A program made the translations under genes and the position numbers. A DNA stretch of 62,000 nt from contig NMRA01000181.1 of assembly GCA_002633005.1 (NCBI GenBank), positions 134,959 through 196,958 of the forward strand. The letters are read 5' to 3'. This document shows positions 1 to 10,210 of the stretch, piece by piece. This DNA is from Phoronis australis. Taxonomy: Eukaryota > Phoronida > Phoronidae. Position 1 is the first letter of the stretch, and every line of letters begins with the position of its first letter. The notes under the pieces were generated by a model. That model saw nothing but the letters and a program-made list of their open reading frames with translations. It was not told the origin of the DNA and searched no databases.

Positions 1-4
1 TTAA

Positions 5-1679
5 AGGAGAATGCCACCCAAAAAACAACCTAATTTGTATCAATTTAGATCGAGTAGTCCTACTCCATAACGACACGTACGGTTGCGTTACCTGACACCT
101 GACGGCAGACGGAGGTGTTGAAATTATCCAATGACGTCATCGGTTTCACACGCAGTCTGTTCAGCAGTTCACAACACGGGTTACTGGTGTCATCTTATCG
201 CTTGAAGTCATCGTTTAACACCAATAAATCATCAAACTTCGATGTAAAACCCTCAAAAATACACCGATTTCTTATAAAAATGTGTTGTTTTATTTCGCTC
301 TTACGGATTTATTGGTATTTGGACACACCGTAGCCTACAAAGTTCGGCAGGCCAATAAGGTCCGTAGCAGGAGTTTGGGGTCTGTTCGGAGATAATTTCG
401 AAGTATTTTCCGTGAGATACAGACAGGAGAACCTAGATCTGTGTTGTTTAGACTTGTGATTTTTTGAGTTCTAAACACAAAACGCTTGTTAACCTGGCCA
501 GTGGCTCGGAGCCCGATCAGGCCCGTCGCGGCCGGCCGGATTGACTCCGGCGTTATCCAGGCCAGTGGCTCGGAAACTGATCAGACATCACGAACATAAA
601 CCAGCCAAAGTTCAGTGGAAACTAAGCTTCCAGTCAAGAAAATACTATACTAGTGAGCCAAAATAATGTGCACCTGATTATGTTGGTGAATTAGCCACGG
701 AACTGCAAATCTACTTACTCGTCGCGGGCCGCGAATTTAGGTTCCGCTTTGGCCACAGCACCGTCAGGGCAGAAGTTGTACATTGACAATCATTATTTGA
801 GTAATGTAAATGTAAACAAAGATTCCCTTAACACCTGGCCGTGGGATGGAAATCGAGTTGGTTCACAACAGTTTCTGCCAGCAAACACTAAATTAGCATG
901 AGCTCACACGGCCTCGGTGTCCCGTCAATTAGTTTTATTGCACCTAAAGCCGGTAATGCAGTGATTTATTCATTGCTGGCTTCTCAAATCATTTGCAGTC
1001 ACGGGCCGACCCCAAAGGCATTACAAATTTCATCTAATGAGACAGACTTTGTTTCAGTTTTATATAAGTATTGGTTAGGGTGAGAATAATTCATTTTGAA
1101 ACAGAACGCTCAATAATAAACGCCAACATGGCAACTCGCAATCCCGACGTAGGACGAGCTAGACCTCATCAGTCCCGACTTCGCAGGTGGATCGTTAAGT
1201 TTTACAGGCTATGAATTCGAACAGGAATACAGTGATGAAGAGAGAGGCGCCGTGAACAAGCTCTGACAACGGAACGTATGGAGTTATTTGGTAAGCCGGC
1301 ATTCGTCAGGCACTGTCGACGTCTGCAGGCCATAGACACAGAGATGTTTCACGGCCTCATACTTGCTATTTACAGCGTACATTTCATTCTTCACTACCAC
1401 GAGCCACTTCCTAAGCATTTCGGACTCTCGAGGAAGTAAAAAATGATATACCCGCTTTCCTCGCAGCTGCTTAGTTCGGACAAGTGGGAACGATGCACCG
1501 CAACATAGCGGCATTCACTCTGCATATGAACCACTGACGTCGCTAGCGTCGTTTCTCACCTTCCTCACAGGTTAACGCGACACCTCTTGGCAAGGTAAGG
1601 TCGACCGTATGCGAGGCGAAGTGGATATAGACCGATTAAGACGGCAAAAAAGACTAAATAAATCGGGTGGCATTTTCCT
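5..1679. mobile_element. TTAA-flanked DNA transposon (Kolobok-like), decayed
   Basis: The left end AGGAGAATGCCACCC (from 5) and the right end GGGTGGCATTTTCCT (to 1679) are inverted repeats of about 15 bp with one mismatch. They are flanked by TTAA at 1-4 and 1680-1683. TTAA duplication is typical of piggyBac and Kolobok. A THAP relic inside (1284-1514) favours Kolobok, whose transposases carry THAP domains. No intact transposase frame remains. A short GGCCAGTGGCTCGGA direct repeat occurs at about 497 and 561. Confidence 0.65.
1284..1514 (-). pseudogene. decayed THAP-domain N-terminus of a transposase
   Basis: The reading begins MPLCCGASFP and continues LRKWLVVVKNEMYAVNSKYE followed by AV. 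It lines up with the THAP segment at 8500-9507 (RRTWLVRVKN...YKAV). The expected C..HF second half of the zinc finger is scrambled (LCVYGLQTS), so this is a relic. It lies inside the TTAA-flanked element 5-1679. Confidence 0.5.
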
Positions 1680-1681
1680 TT

Positions 1682-1782
1682 AAGTCGATCTTGTCCTTTG
1701 AATAAGTGGAGGTGAGCGGGCGTCAAAATACGTCAAGTCGATCTTGTCCTTTGAATAAGTGGCGGTGAGCGGGCGTCAAAAT
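1682..1782. repeat. 53-bp tandem duplication
   Basis: AAGTCGATCTTGTCCTTTGA begins at 1682 and again at 1735. The copies differ at one position in the shared 48 bases (GTGGAGG versus GTGGCGG). The first copy abuts the right TTAA of the transposon at 5-1679. Confidence 0.85.
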
Positions 1783-3654
1783 TCTATAAATGATGTGCCA
1801 ACTGAAACTGGCTAATTTAAATTAAACGCTTTACTTCCACTTTTTAGATAATGTTTATTCACAGATGAAATATATACATGCCATGGAAAACACGGTCCCG
1901 TAAAAATAGAGTTGACATTACATTTTGTAAGAATAATGTTGCATTGCTGGCAAGAGTTTGTACACATAAAATACTAAAATTAAAATTTACCAAAGCAGTA
2001 TATATTAAAGGTTCTAAACTTAAGACGAAGAATTAGTAAAACAAAATAAAATTTTATTTTCACACATCCTCAATTTCTATGATCTGCCGCTGTGTTCGTA
2101 CACGTGACCTTCAACCGCTCCTACTCGGGGATGGCCACCTGTAAACTGCACCACATGTGCGAGAATCCATCCCAGGAATATTGTTCTTGCATTTCACCCC
2201 TGTGTTTAGCTTCGCTTCCAAGACTGTGGGACTCGTGTGAGTTGCAGAAGCAGTCAAACTGTTTGAGTCCTAAATATGTGAAATATGAAAATTAGAAGCA
2301 ACTTTTGGTGCAACAAATAAAATGAAAGACTGATGTTTCACAGTCACCAGTTTAAAGCTGCACCATAAACTAACGTTCTGGCAAACAAACATTTAGATTT
2401 AGACCAATGATGCATGCCGGGCCTGCTCCTAAGGACAGTCTAAAGACGTCTAAAAGGTTCCCGAAGTCAAAATTTTTACGACCGAGGTCTCGAGACCTTT
2501 GAACACGCGCAGCTTCACAGATGCATGACACGCCGATAAGAAACCAAAGTGAAGATGAAAATTTCAAGTGCTTTCCACAAGTTTTGGATGGTAAAATTTT
2601 GCTTTGTATACAGCATGAGGGCTTCAAAAATGAGGCAAAAGTGTATCTACAATTGACTCGGACGGACGAGCGTTACAATATTGAGGATAACTTGAGAGTC
2701 TTGAGTTGTCTCAACTTCATCATGTAAGGTGAAGTAATTCGAAATTTTTCTTAAAGTGCAAATTCTGCATGTTGTGGACCCAAAAACTAATCTCTGTACT
2801 GCACGTGGAGTGGACACTTGACAAACTACTTGGCACACTAAACTTACAAACTTCAATCATGTGACATGAAAGGTTAAGTTTTGAGTCTTGAGTCTGAGAT
2901 GAGTTTGAGGTTAGAGATTAACCCCTGAGCTACAGTAGTGTATGCTGGAAACGCAATAACTTTTTGCGTTTCAAAACTTAAATTCAACCATTTCCCATCA
3001 CCTTTCATATATTTAGGACCCCTCGTTGCGTGATCTGTTGTGTTCAGTATAATACTTACCCAGCTTTCTGTTCATGAGGTTGGCCTACTGATTGTTAGTG
3101 AAATGGTGTTGGATTCTAGACGGAGGCACACCTTTAGGGGGAAATAAATAAACAATTCAAATCAGGTGTAAATTAAAATCTGTTCAATTTTGCTTCCACT
3201 TGCGCACCCGACGATAAAATGTGTGTGTGCTATTGAAAATATTTTGTTTGACATCGATCACCAGAAACATTTTTTACAAATACGACAATATTGCTGCAGT
3301 AAAAATGAGCTCACACTGACAGTCAAAGGTGGAAAAATAAAATATCTTATCTACATGTATATGAAATGACCTACCTATCTTAAACCAGTGAAGGCCAGGC
3401 GAAGGCGGCCTTATCTAGCATACGACACAGTTCTAGAGGACTTCAATCCCACAGAAAAAAATTGTCACAAAATTATTATAACAACCAATCTTCGTTATAC
3501 TAACCAATTTTGAAATTTGACCAGAAATGGTATTTTGAGAACAGCTTCTAGAAATTAAAGGCAGAATAAATACAACATAACGTTTAGAGTTCTTTACAAA
3601 GGCATATAACGTGCAACTGACCAGATACCCTAAACTACCAATTAACTATTAATA

Positions 3655-3988
3655 AGTTGTAAAGTCAGCACCAGGAAGTACCAGACGATATTTTTAGGAT
3701 TTTGGAAATTTACAGGAGCTGGATGCTCACCCACTTAGAGAGTGGTTCCGAAAAAAAGACACCCATTTGTAAATTGTAGAGGCAGCATCAGGGAGTACCC
3801 AACGATATTTTTAGGGTTTTGAACATTTACATGATGCTTACCCATTTCGAGAGTGATTCCAAAAAAGATACCCCTTTGTAAGTTGTAGAGTCTGCACCAG
3901 GGAGTACCTGACGATATTTTTAGGATTTTGGAAATTTACAGGATGCTTACCCATTTAGAGAGTGATTCCGAAAAAAGATACCCATTTG
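3655..3988. repeat. three tandem copies of a ~110-117 bp unit
   Basis: Units start near 3655, 3772 and 3881. Each contains (A/G)TTGTA(A/G)AG, GCA.CA.G.AGTACC, CGATATTTTTAGG.TTT and CCCA(T/C)TT.GAGAGTG.TTCC. No reading frame is kept. Confidence 0.8.
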
Positions 3989-4181
3989 ACGAGAGCTTCC
4001 ATGAAGATTTTATGCTTTCATAGAATTCTGTTCCAGAAACTCCACATTTTGTTAGACTTAACCATTTTGTTGAAAGTCTTCTTCCACCATTAGGCCAGTA
4101 ACAAGGCAAGAAGATGATATTAAAAGTAACTTGTGTGGATTATTAGTTGGAAAAGGAACTTTCTTGTAGAATTTCAAACAC

Positions 4182-4448
4182 TCAAAGTGAACTCTTGCAT
4201 GGAGAAAAGCACCTTTCCGAAGATAATTTTGTCTGAAAAGGCACGTTCAGTATACCTGTTCTATATGAGACACTACCACCAGGACAGTAATCTGTAAACA
4301 GGCGAAAATGAGCAGGAAAGATAGGACAACCACATTGACATGGTTGTATGGTGTAACAATGGCGCATGTCCCAGCATGCCATGCAAGTATCGAATAAGTG
4401 TTCTACTTCAGTTTCAATGAAGTGGCATGAATGGCAGATAAGAGTCAA
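4182..4448 (-). pseudogene. possible LINE C-terminal zinc knuckle relic
   Basis: The frame contains CHSCHFIETEVEHLFDTCMA, resembling the C..C....ETE.H....C segment near the C-terminus of LINE ORF2 proteins (compare the relics at 24707-25110 and 49141-49480). No reverse transcriptase lies next to it. Weak call. Confidence 0.3.
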
Positions 4449-5090
4449 ACTGTCAACTCACCTTTCCGTCTTTTGCGGACACGACTAGATCGAAGTTGTG
4501 TTCGAGTGAGATATATGAACCGTATTACTGGAAACCTTTGGACACCTTAAAATGAAAAGAGCTATTATATAGCAGTATCTAGGCAACAGTTAACTGTACA
4601 GCACAACCATGATTTGATTTATGCAAATTCCGCGTTTCAATAAGTATCCTTGTACGTCCTTGAGTAAACTCATCTAGAACGTTGCATTCATCCAAGTATT
4701 AGGTAGTAAATGCATTATTATAACTGGTCTAATTTATTTGCTTTCCATAGCCCATCAATTGTGTATATTGAGGTACACTGTATTTGGGCTAGGTACAGAG
4801 GTGAGCTTTGCATAACACACGTGAAGATAACAAGACGAAATTTGAGCCAGCGCAGTTGAGAAAGTCGTTGTGCAAGAGAAACAAGCTGATCATGAATCTT
4901 CAAAATATATACAGAAATTTGGATGTTTAGTGATGATGTATCTGCTATTATTATGATCGGTTTTAACTATATATTAATAAAGCACAAAAATAGTTCCTGG
5001 TGATCAGTGCAATGGGCCCAGATGCTCGACCTGCTGACGTCTGGTACAACGTGTACCAGACCGCGTGCAATTATTCTTTTGTAGCTATTA

Positions 5091-5345
5091 TGATGTGATT
5101 TGGAAACGTAAAATAGCAACAGAAATACAGTCTCATCACATTTTCAAAAATGTTGCAGGTCGTGATTTTTTTTTTCGTTTCTGGTAACCATGGGGGCAAT
5201 TTAACATTCGAAAATTAAAAATATACTTGAATTAATAGGTGTGCTCCGACACATTATATGACTCCAGGAAGTTTAGAAGGATTAAGATTTACTGGGTCCA
5301 TAGCCAGAAAATAATTTTGAAGTGCAAAGTAATTTACAGCACTGC
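5091..5345 (+). repeat. dispersed repeat, diverged copy of 53461-53735
   Basis: Shares GTGATTTGGA, CATCACATTTTCAAAA, TTGCAGGTC.TG(A)TTTTTT, CCA.GGGGGC.ATTT, GTGC.CCGACA and TTTA...GGTCCATGGCCAG-type blocks with 53461-53735 in the same order. No coding frame survives in this copy. Just upstream, 5041-5059 forms a perfect 7-bp hairpin (CTGGTAC..GTACCAG). Confidence 0.6.
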
Positions 5346-7408
5346 TTTAATGTAGCTTAATTATTATTACTGTTTTTGATTGCGACATTTTAATTTAATT
5401 TGATTGGCTCAAAAGCGTCAAAATCACGTCATACCAAACGAGCGAACTGCTTCCAGGCGCTAAGCAATTTTCATTCCTCTAGCAGGATCTGAAGAGACGC
5501 CTTACCTTGGACCCTCTTGAATTTCTCAGTTGCATTTAGGTGTCTTCTGACATGAGTCTGCTTTATTGTATCCACGGGCAAGTCTTTGGTTGGTTGAAAA
5601 ACAAGAAATGGTTAATCTTTATCACAGTGAATTCGTCACGAGTAATACGAACTGGTCATGACTAACGATTGCAAAAAGGTGACAAGACAAGCAAATTTTG
5701 TGCCCAACTGTACAAAACAGTAAGTGACCTTAGAAAAAGTGACCAATCATCAAGGAAAGGATAAAGAAATAACGAAATGCTGCATTAAGATTTTGTCATG
5801 AGTCAACTGCACGAATACGTCATGGGCTGCAGTTTAAAAATGACTTTCTTTGTAGTTCGTACAGTGATACGAGAGTGAATTGGAAATTGTTGACAGCAAC
5901 CGTACTTGCCATGTGACAGTCTCTAGTTACAAACTGACAGCCACTGAACTACAAACAAAATACAGACTCGGCACGAAATTCACATTTTGCAAATGCAATC
6001 ACTGAAATTTCCTAGTGTAAGTAAGCTCTTTTAACAGAAAGTTAGAATGTTGAAAGTCCAGTGTCCGCTGAACATATGTGCGAACGTAAATTGTTGCAAA
6101 GAATTAAGGGCAGCAAGAAAAAATCAAGCTTTGTTGTTATTCAACTTTTAGGGGTTTAACTGACACGGTGATTTCTTATTACTCACGTCGTATTCAAATG
6201 CTCAGAAGAGATGGTCACACCGTGACAAATTAAGAGACGGTGTCTGAAATCATTATCTATATGATACTGACTACTGCATTACATCAGTCAACTATTTACA
6301 TGCTCGGATGGCAATAAATACATGAGCACGCCCAAACCACTCAAAGGGCTCAACTGTTGATGTCTCAAAGTTTTAGAAGTCGATCTGATGGTCGTTCCAG
6401 GAAACGTGGTCATGCGAGAGCACACAATTTTTATACTAGACTCTACCTCGGGGTAAGTACACAATAGGTAACATTGTTGGCATATGCTGTTTTAGACGCA
6501 TTTCAGTAATACGCTTTGGGGTTATTATTTTAGAAGTCTTCTATTTGCTTTCTTAAATGAACACTTAGCCATTGTTAAGCTGTCAATGTTGAATTCTTAA
6601 CCGAAAAGCTTGGGGTTTAAAAACACTACCACTGACGAGGGTGACAATGACAAATACAGCCTTGACAAACAGTGTTTTCATTGTATTTTGTGAGTAAATT
6701 ATACAAAGTAAATAGCAAAACAGTTTTAAATTACCTCCCCTCCAATACTTCACCGAGGTGGTTTGGACATGTTTCGAGTTTCCAACGAGACGTCGCTTTA
6801 CCTTCAGTCTTCGTGAACCTGAGAAAGAGCAAAATATTCTACTTCAAGATTTCAAAGGTGCAATGAACCCACATGCTAACGTTTGACAACTCTCCATTGC
6901 AAAATTGGCCTCAACGTTTGTCCTATTCTGATTAGAAGTGAATTCTAAGTTTGAAAATGATGACATTTCCGTATTGCTCTGGGTTCAACGACTCATAAAA
7001 TAAAAAGCCACTTAAAATGGCCAACAGAATTAAACCAACTTCTTGGTCGTTGTCTGAATAATCATGAAAATGAAATAATGAACATTAGTAAACAATTCGT
7101 GTGTCACATTTACCAGGTGTTTGCATCTTCTATGTCACTACATGAAGTACGTGCTAGCTGTAAATTAAAGAGTTCCCACCATGACCCTGTTTTTCAAAAA
7201 GATTTTTATTACTACATCTTAAGAGATTTAATAGCCTTTAGAAATAAGAATACTTGTTGCTAAGAAAGCAGCCAAAAATTAAACAAAAACCCTTTTCTGT
7301 TATCGGAGTTGTACGTAATGGGTGGAAGACCATCTCCACAGTTGTTGTTTTTACCAGTGCGATTCTGAAGAATTGTGAGGAAAGTCTGCGGGGACCTGCT
7401 TTTTTCAG

Positions 7409-7655
7409 ACATGGTTAGGTGCGTTTGTGGAGGCTGCAACTTGGCTGAGAACATCTCTCTGTTCGAATTTCCTAACGACATGAAAGTTGCACTGAAATGG
7501 CATCGGTTTGTGCGCCGTACGAGAGTGAGGAATGACAGTGTGGAACATAACGATTTGTTCGTGAGCCACAATTTGTTCGGCATATTCGTTTCAGTTAAGG
7601 AATCGTGTTTCGACCAAATACAAAAGCGGCGTTACGATGAAGGATTTGCCCCTTT
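7409..7655 (+). CDS. THAP-like zinc finger exon, second zinc half degenerate
   Basis: After an acceptor (CTTTTTTCAG) the frame reads MVRCVCGGCNLAENISLFEF followed by PND and KWHRFVRRTR. This is the first half of a THAP C2CH finger: C..C, the SLF.FP strand and the conserved W. The second half reads FVSHN where C.EHF is expected, so one zinc Cys is replaced by Phe. The exon ends CCTTT|GTAAGT and stays open throughout. It may be a decaying transposase exon or a single exon of a host THAP gene. No partner exon was found. Confidence 0.4.
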
Positions 7656-8413
7656 GTAAGTGTATTTCCAAATTTTATAAACAACGAATAAACTGCTTTC
7701 ATTCTAAGGCGGGCGATGCCAGGCCCTCGATCGACCCCTACTCAGATTGAGTGCTACAAAATGCAGGCTTATGCACTGTGTTCAGACGGTGCTAATTCCA
7801 TCATTGCAATACGAGGGACCCAGTTTTAATGTGGCCTTTGTCAGGGATTACTAAGTTTTCTGAATATTAACAATCCCTTGGTTCAGTTGCTTGTGGCTCA
7901 CTTATGTCCGCAGCATTTCTCTGCAAGTGGGTTGGATTCACATGGCCAGCTCACAAAAGTTATGCTAAGTGAGAAATCGAATTTGTTGTCAGATTCTTTT
8001 AGTACTTGAGAGTGATGCCGTATCCACTCTCCTCTGTCTGCATAAAAACAATCCAGTTCTCACTCAAAATCGTCTTTAAAGGCAAAGGCAACCCTTTTCC
8101 ATGTCATTTGGAGCTACAATAAGGTTGGTTGGTTATCCTAGACATATTTTCCACTTAATTACAGCTTTTCGTAATTTTATAGATTACTCGTCCGCTACTC
8201 CGGAAGTGACGTTTTAGGAGTCAAGCGTTTCCCACCACTTGGTTTTGTGTTGACTTTACCGTGCGAATCTGTTCTAGTCTACTTTTGTTTTGTGCTGTTT
8301 TTCAACAATTGTCGCCACCACTTTCCATCGGCGAGTATTCTGCGGCAAGATAGGTTAGTAGAGAACTCAACTACGTTGGATTTAGGGATTGTTTAGTGTG
8401 TTGTAAGCTGAAA

Positions 8414-8809
8414 ATGGCTGGAGTCGGTGACCCGTATCACAGTGACAGTAGTGTGAGTGACGGAGACCTTGTTCACAGCAGTGGTGACGATGGATTTTTT
8501 CACGGACATTCAGTGGGTGTGTACATGTTTGAGCCGGAGTATAACGAGGCAGAGTACGCACAGGCACAGGCAGCTGTTGAGAGAAACGAGGCGGCTACTG
8601 AGGACAGACGTGGTGACACATCTTGGTGCAAATGCACTGTGTGCGTTGTTATGCCTACCTCAATGGAATGCTTGTGCTGTTCAGAGTTCGACGAGGCCAA
8701 GTCACTACTGGACATGGTTAAGTGGACCTCCGGCATACCACGGACAGAGGAACAACTGTCCCACTTGCCAGAGTGTCCCGCGACACACTCCCACTGGATG
8801 GTGACCTGA
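8414..8809 (+). CDS. P2X7-intracellular-domain-like Cys-rich ORF inside the transposon
   Basis: ATG at 8414 in good context (AAAATGG). The N-terminus is acidic and Ser/Asp-rich, then GVYMFEPEYNEAEYAQA and WCKCTVCVVMPTSMECLCCSE at about residues 75-95. The C-x-C-x2-C...MPT..E..CC.E pattern is that of the zinc-binding C-terminal domain of P2X7 receptors, which also occurs in many small invertebrate proteins. After about residue 105 the frame is antisense to the THAP ORF and probably not native. It ends with TGA, or could splice at the GT at 8801. There are no membrane segments, so this is not a receptor channel. Confidence 0.55.
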   Translation: MAGVGDPYHSDSSVSDGDLVHSSGDDGFFHGHSVGVYMFEPEYNEAEYAQAQAAVERNEAATEDRRGDTSWCKCTVCVVMPTSMECLCCSEFDEAKSLLDMVKWTSGIPRTEEQLSHLPECPATHSHWMVT

Positions 8810-9507
8810 GCACCCAAACTGCTTACATCGTGTCGTGTGACTCCCTCGCCACACACCTGGCACCTTCTAAATAGCTCCAACACTTTAGACAAGTCCACAA
8901 TAAACTTATCAAAGTTTGGCTCACCGATCTGTTCACTGGACGACGAACTGTCCTCTTCACTGGGTGTCGAACTGAGCCTGTAATCACTCCCACTACTCAA
9001 TATCGCTGCAGGGCTGCTTAGAGGCTCTGGGCTGGAGAAAACAGCACAGAGCGAATCACTACTGGTTCCAGGAATTGCACGCTCTGGGGTACGTTCGGAG
9101 GCACGGGTGACAGTAGATGAAGTGCCTCCACTGGCTCCAGTCACTGTACTGGCCACAGCTCGCGAGGCTTCTCGCTTCAAATGCGCACTTCTCGAGGGTG
9201 GCGACGGGGCACTGCCGGGAATCAACACAGACGGAATGACAACCTTCTTCAGACGTTGTTTCGCAGGGACCTCCATCAGTTCAGCGTACAAATCCCTTTC
9301 GTAATCGGACGGCAGAAAGTGCTTGCCGCACAAACGGTAATTCTCCACTGCTTTGTACGTTGCGTGGACGGGTAACGCCGCGTTCTTCACACGAACGAGC
9401 CAAGTACGGCGAAGTGCGTCATCCATCGGAAAGCGATGCAAAGGTACTCCCAAAGCGCGCGTGAGCCGATAATTAGTATATCCTGGTACGCAGCAACAGT
9501 GTTGCAT
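8500..9507 (-). CDS. THAP-domain transposase N-terminus (truncated)
   Basis: A 335-codon frame. Residues 1-95 form a THAP C2CH finger: MQHCCCVPGY, the W of RRTWLVRVKN, LCGKHF and a VVIPSV tail. Then comes a Ser/Thr/Pro-rich linker. At about residues 213-258 a second Cys/His segment follows: CQVCG, W.C..GH and KWDS...GMPE, as in THAP transposases just before the DDE core. From about 8720 leftwards the frame is antisense to the P2X7-like ORF, so the catalytic core is absent. It starts close to the right terminal repeat, which would supply its promoter. Confidence 0.65.
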   Translation of the reverse strand: MQHCCCVPGYTNYRLTRALGVPLHRFPMDDALRRTWLVRVKNAALPVHATYKAVENYRLCGKHFLPSDYERDLYAELMEVPAKQRLKKVVIPSVLIPGSAPSPPSRSAHLKREASRAVASTVTGASGGTSSTVTRASERTPERAIPGTSSDSLCAVFSSPEPLSSPAAILSSGSDYRLSSTPSEEDSSSSSEQIGEPNFDKFIVDLSKVLELFRRCQVCGEGVTRHDVSSLGAQVTIQWECVAGHSGKWDSCSSVRGMPEVHLTMSSSDLASSNSEQHKHSIEVGITTHTVHLHQDVSPRLSSVAASFLSTAACACAYSASLYSGSNMYTPTECP

Positions 9508-10138
9508 ATTGACTAACTAGTAAATGAAAGCAAACGACGACGGAACTTAACACAACCGAGGTAGAACAATGACTGACTCGGCAGCTCTCACAGTCAGACT
9601 ATATGAAAAGAAATTGGCGCGAAATGCTTGCCTCCTAAAACGTCACTTCCTGAAGAGCGGACGAGTAATTAATAAAATTACGAAAAGCTGTAATTAAGTG
9701 GAAAATATGTCTAGGATAACCAACCAACCTCATTTTAGCTCAAAATGACATGGAAAAAGGTTGCCTTCGCCTTTAAGTCTTCTGATCAGCTGTGTTCCGC
9801 AATTACACGCGACAAAACGTCTTCCACCCAATAACCATTTTGCCCGGAAACTTAGAAATAGTACATTTTTCTTCAAAATCAAAAATTCGCGACTATTTTG
9901 CATACAAAATGCTTATTTAGTCCGCTAACTGAAACCTCAAAAACTAAGGAAATGCATGGTGAGAACTCTTTTGGTACAATCCATCCAAATTGTCTATAAA
10001 GTACATCCCAATACAAACGAGGTTAACGGAGAAAGAAATGTATTTGTAAAATAGGAAGTATGTCAGTCAAGTAACACTCATTAGCTGTTTTCTGAATCTT
10101 TGTAAAACTTAGAAAGAAGAAGAAAAGGTAATACAAAC

Positions 10139-10210
10139 CTTTGACCATCCTGTGAGCAACTAGTGGGTCAGGTCTCTCCGACTCTTCATAACTGGTGCCA
10201 GCAGCGAAAC
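10139..10210 (-). CDS. last exon found of the RHIM/TRADD-like gene
   Basis: 72 nt, phase 1 at both ends (acceptor ATTTCCTAG, donor AAAG|GTTTGT). Encodes GFAAGTSYEESERPDPLVAH plus RMVK. No domain and no stop, so the gene should continue leftwards. The TTAA element at 8080-9772 would sit in the next intron. I could not find the following exon. Confidence 0.4.

Larger units (their letters stand above)
1784..7408. other. gene-free stretch with repeats
   Basis: I see no coding exon I would defend here. It holds the tandem repeat at 3655-3988, a possible LINE relic at 4182-4448 and the dispersed repeat at 5091-5345. The rest is AT-rich unique-looking sequence. Confidence 0.5.
8080..9772. mobile_element. 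TTAA-flanked Kolobok-like transposon with two convergent ORFs
   Basis: Long terminal inverted repeats of about 140 bp: the left arm runs from AGGCAAAGGCAAC at 8080 to about 8220 (GTGACGTTTTAGGAG) and the right arm from about 9637 to 9772, ending GGTTGCCTTCGCCT. TTAA flanks both ends (8076-8079 and 9773-9776). Between the arms a + strand Cys-rich ORF and a - strand THAP ORF converge and overlap. TTAA target duplication plus THAP points to the Kolobok superfamily. The DDE catalytic part is missing, so it should be non-autonomous. Confidence 0.75.

Noticed and set aside
8457-8804. 115-codon + strand frame overlapping the P2X7-like ORF
   Set aside because: A shadow in another frame of the Cys-rich ORF, with no conserved pattern.
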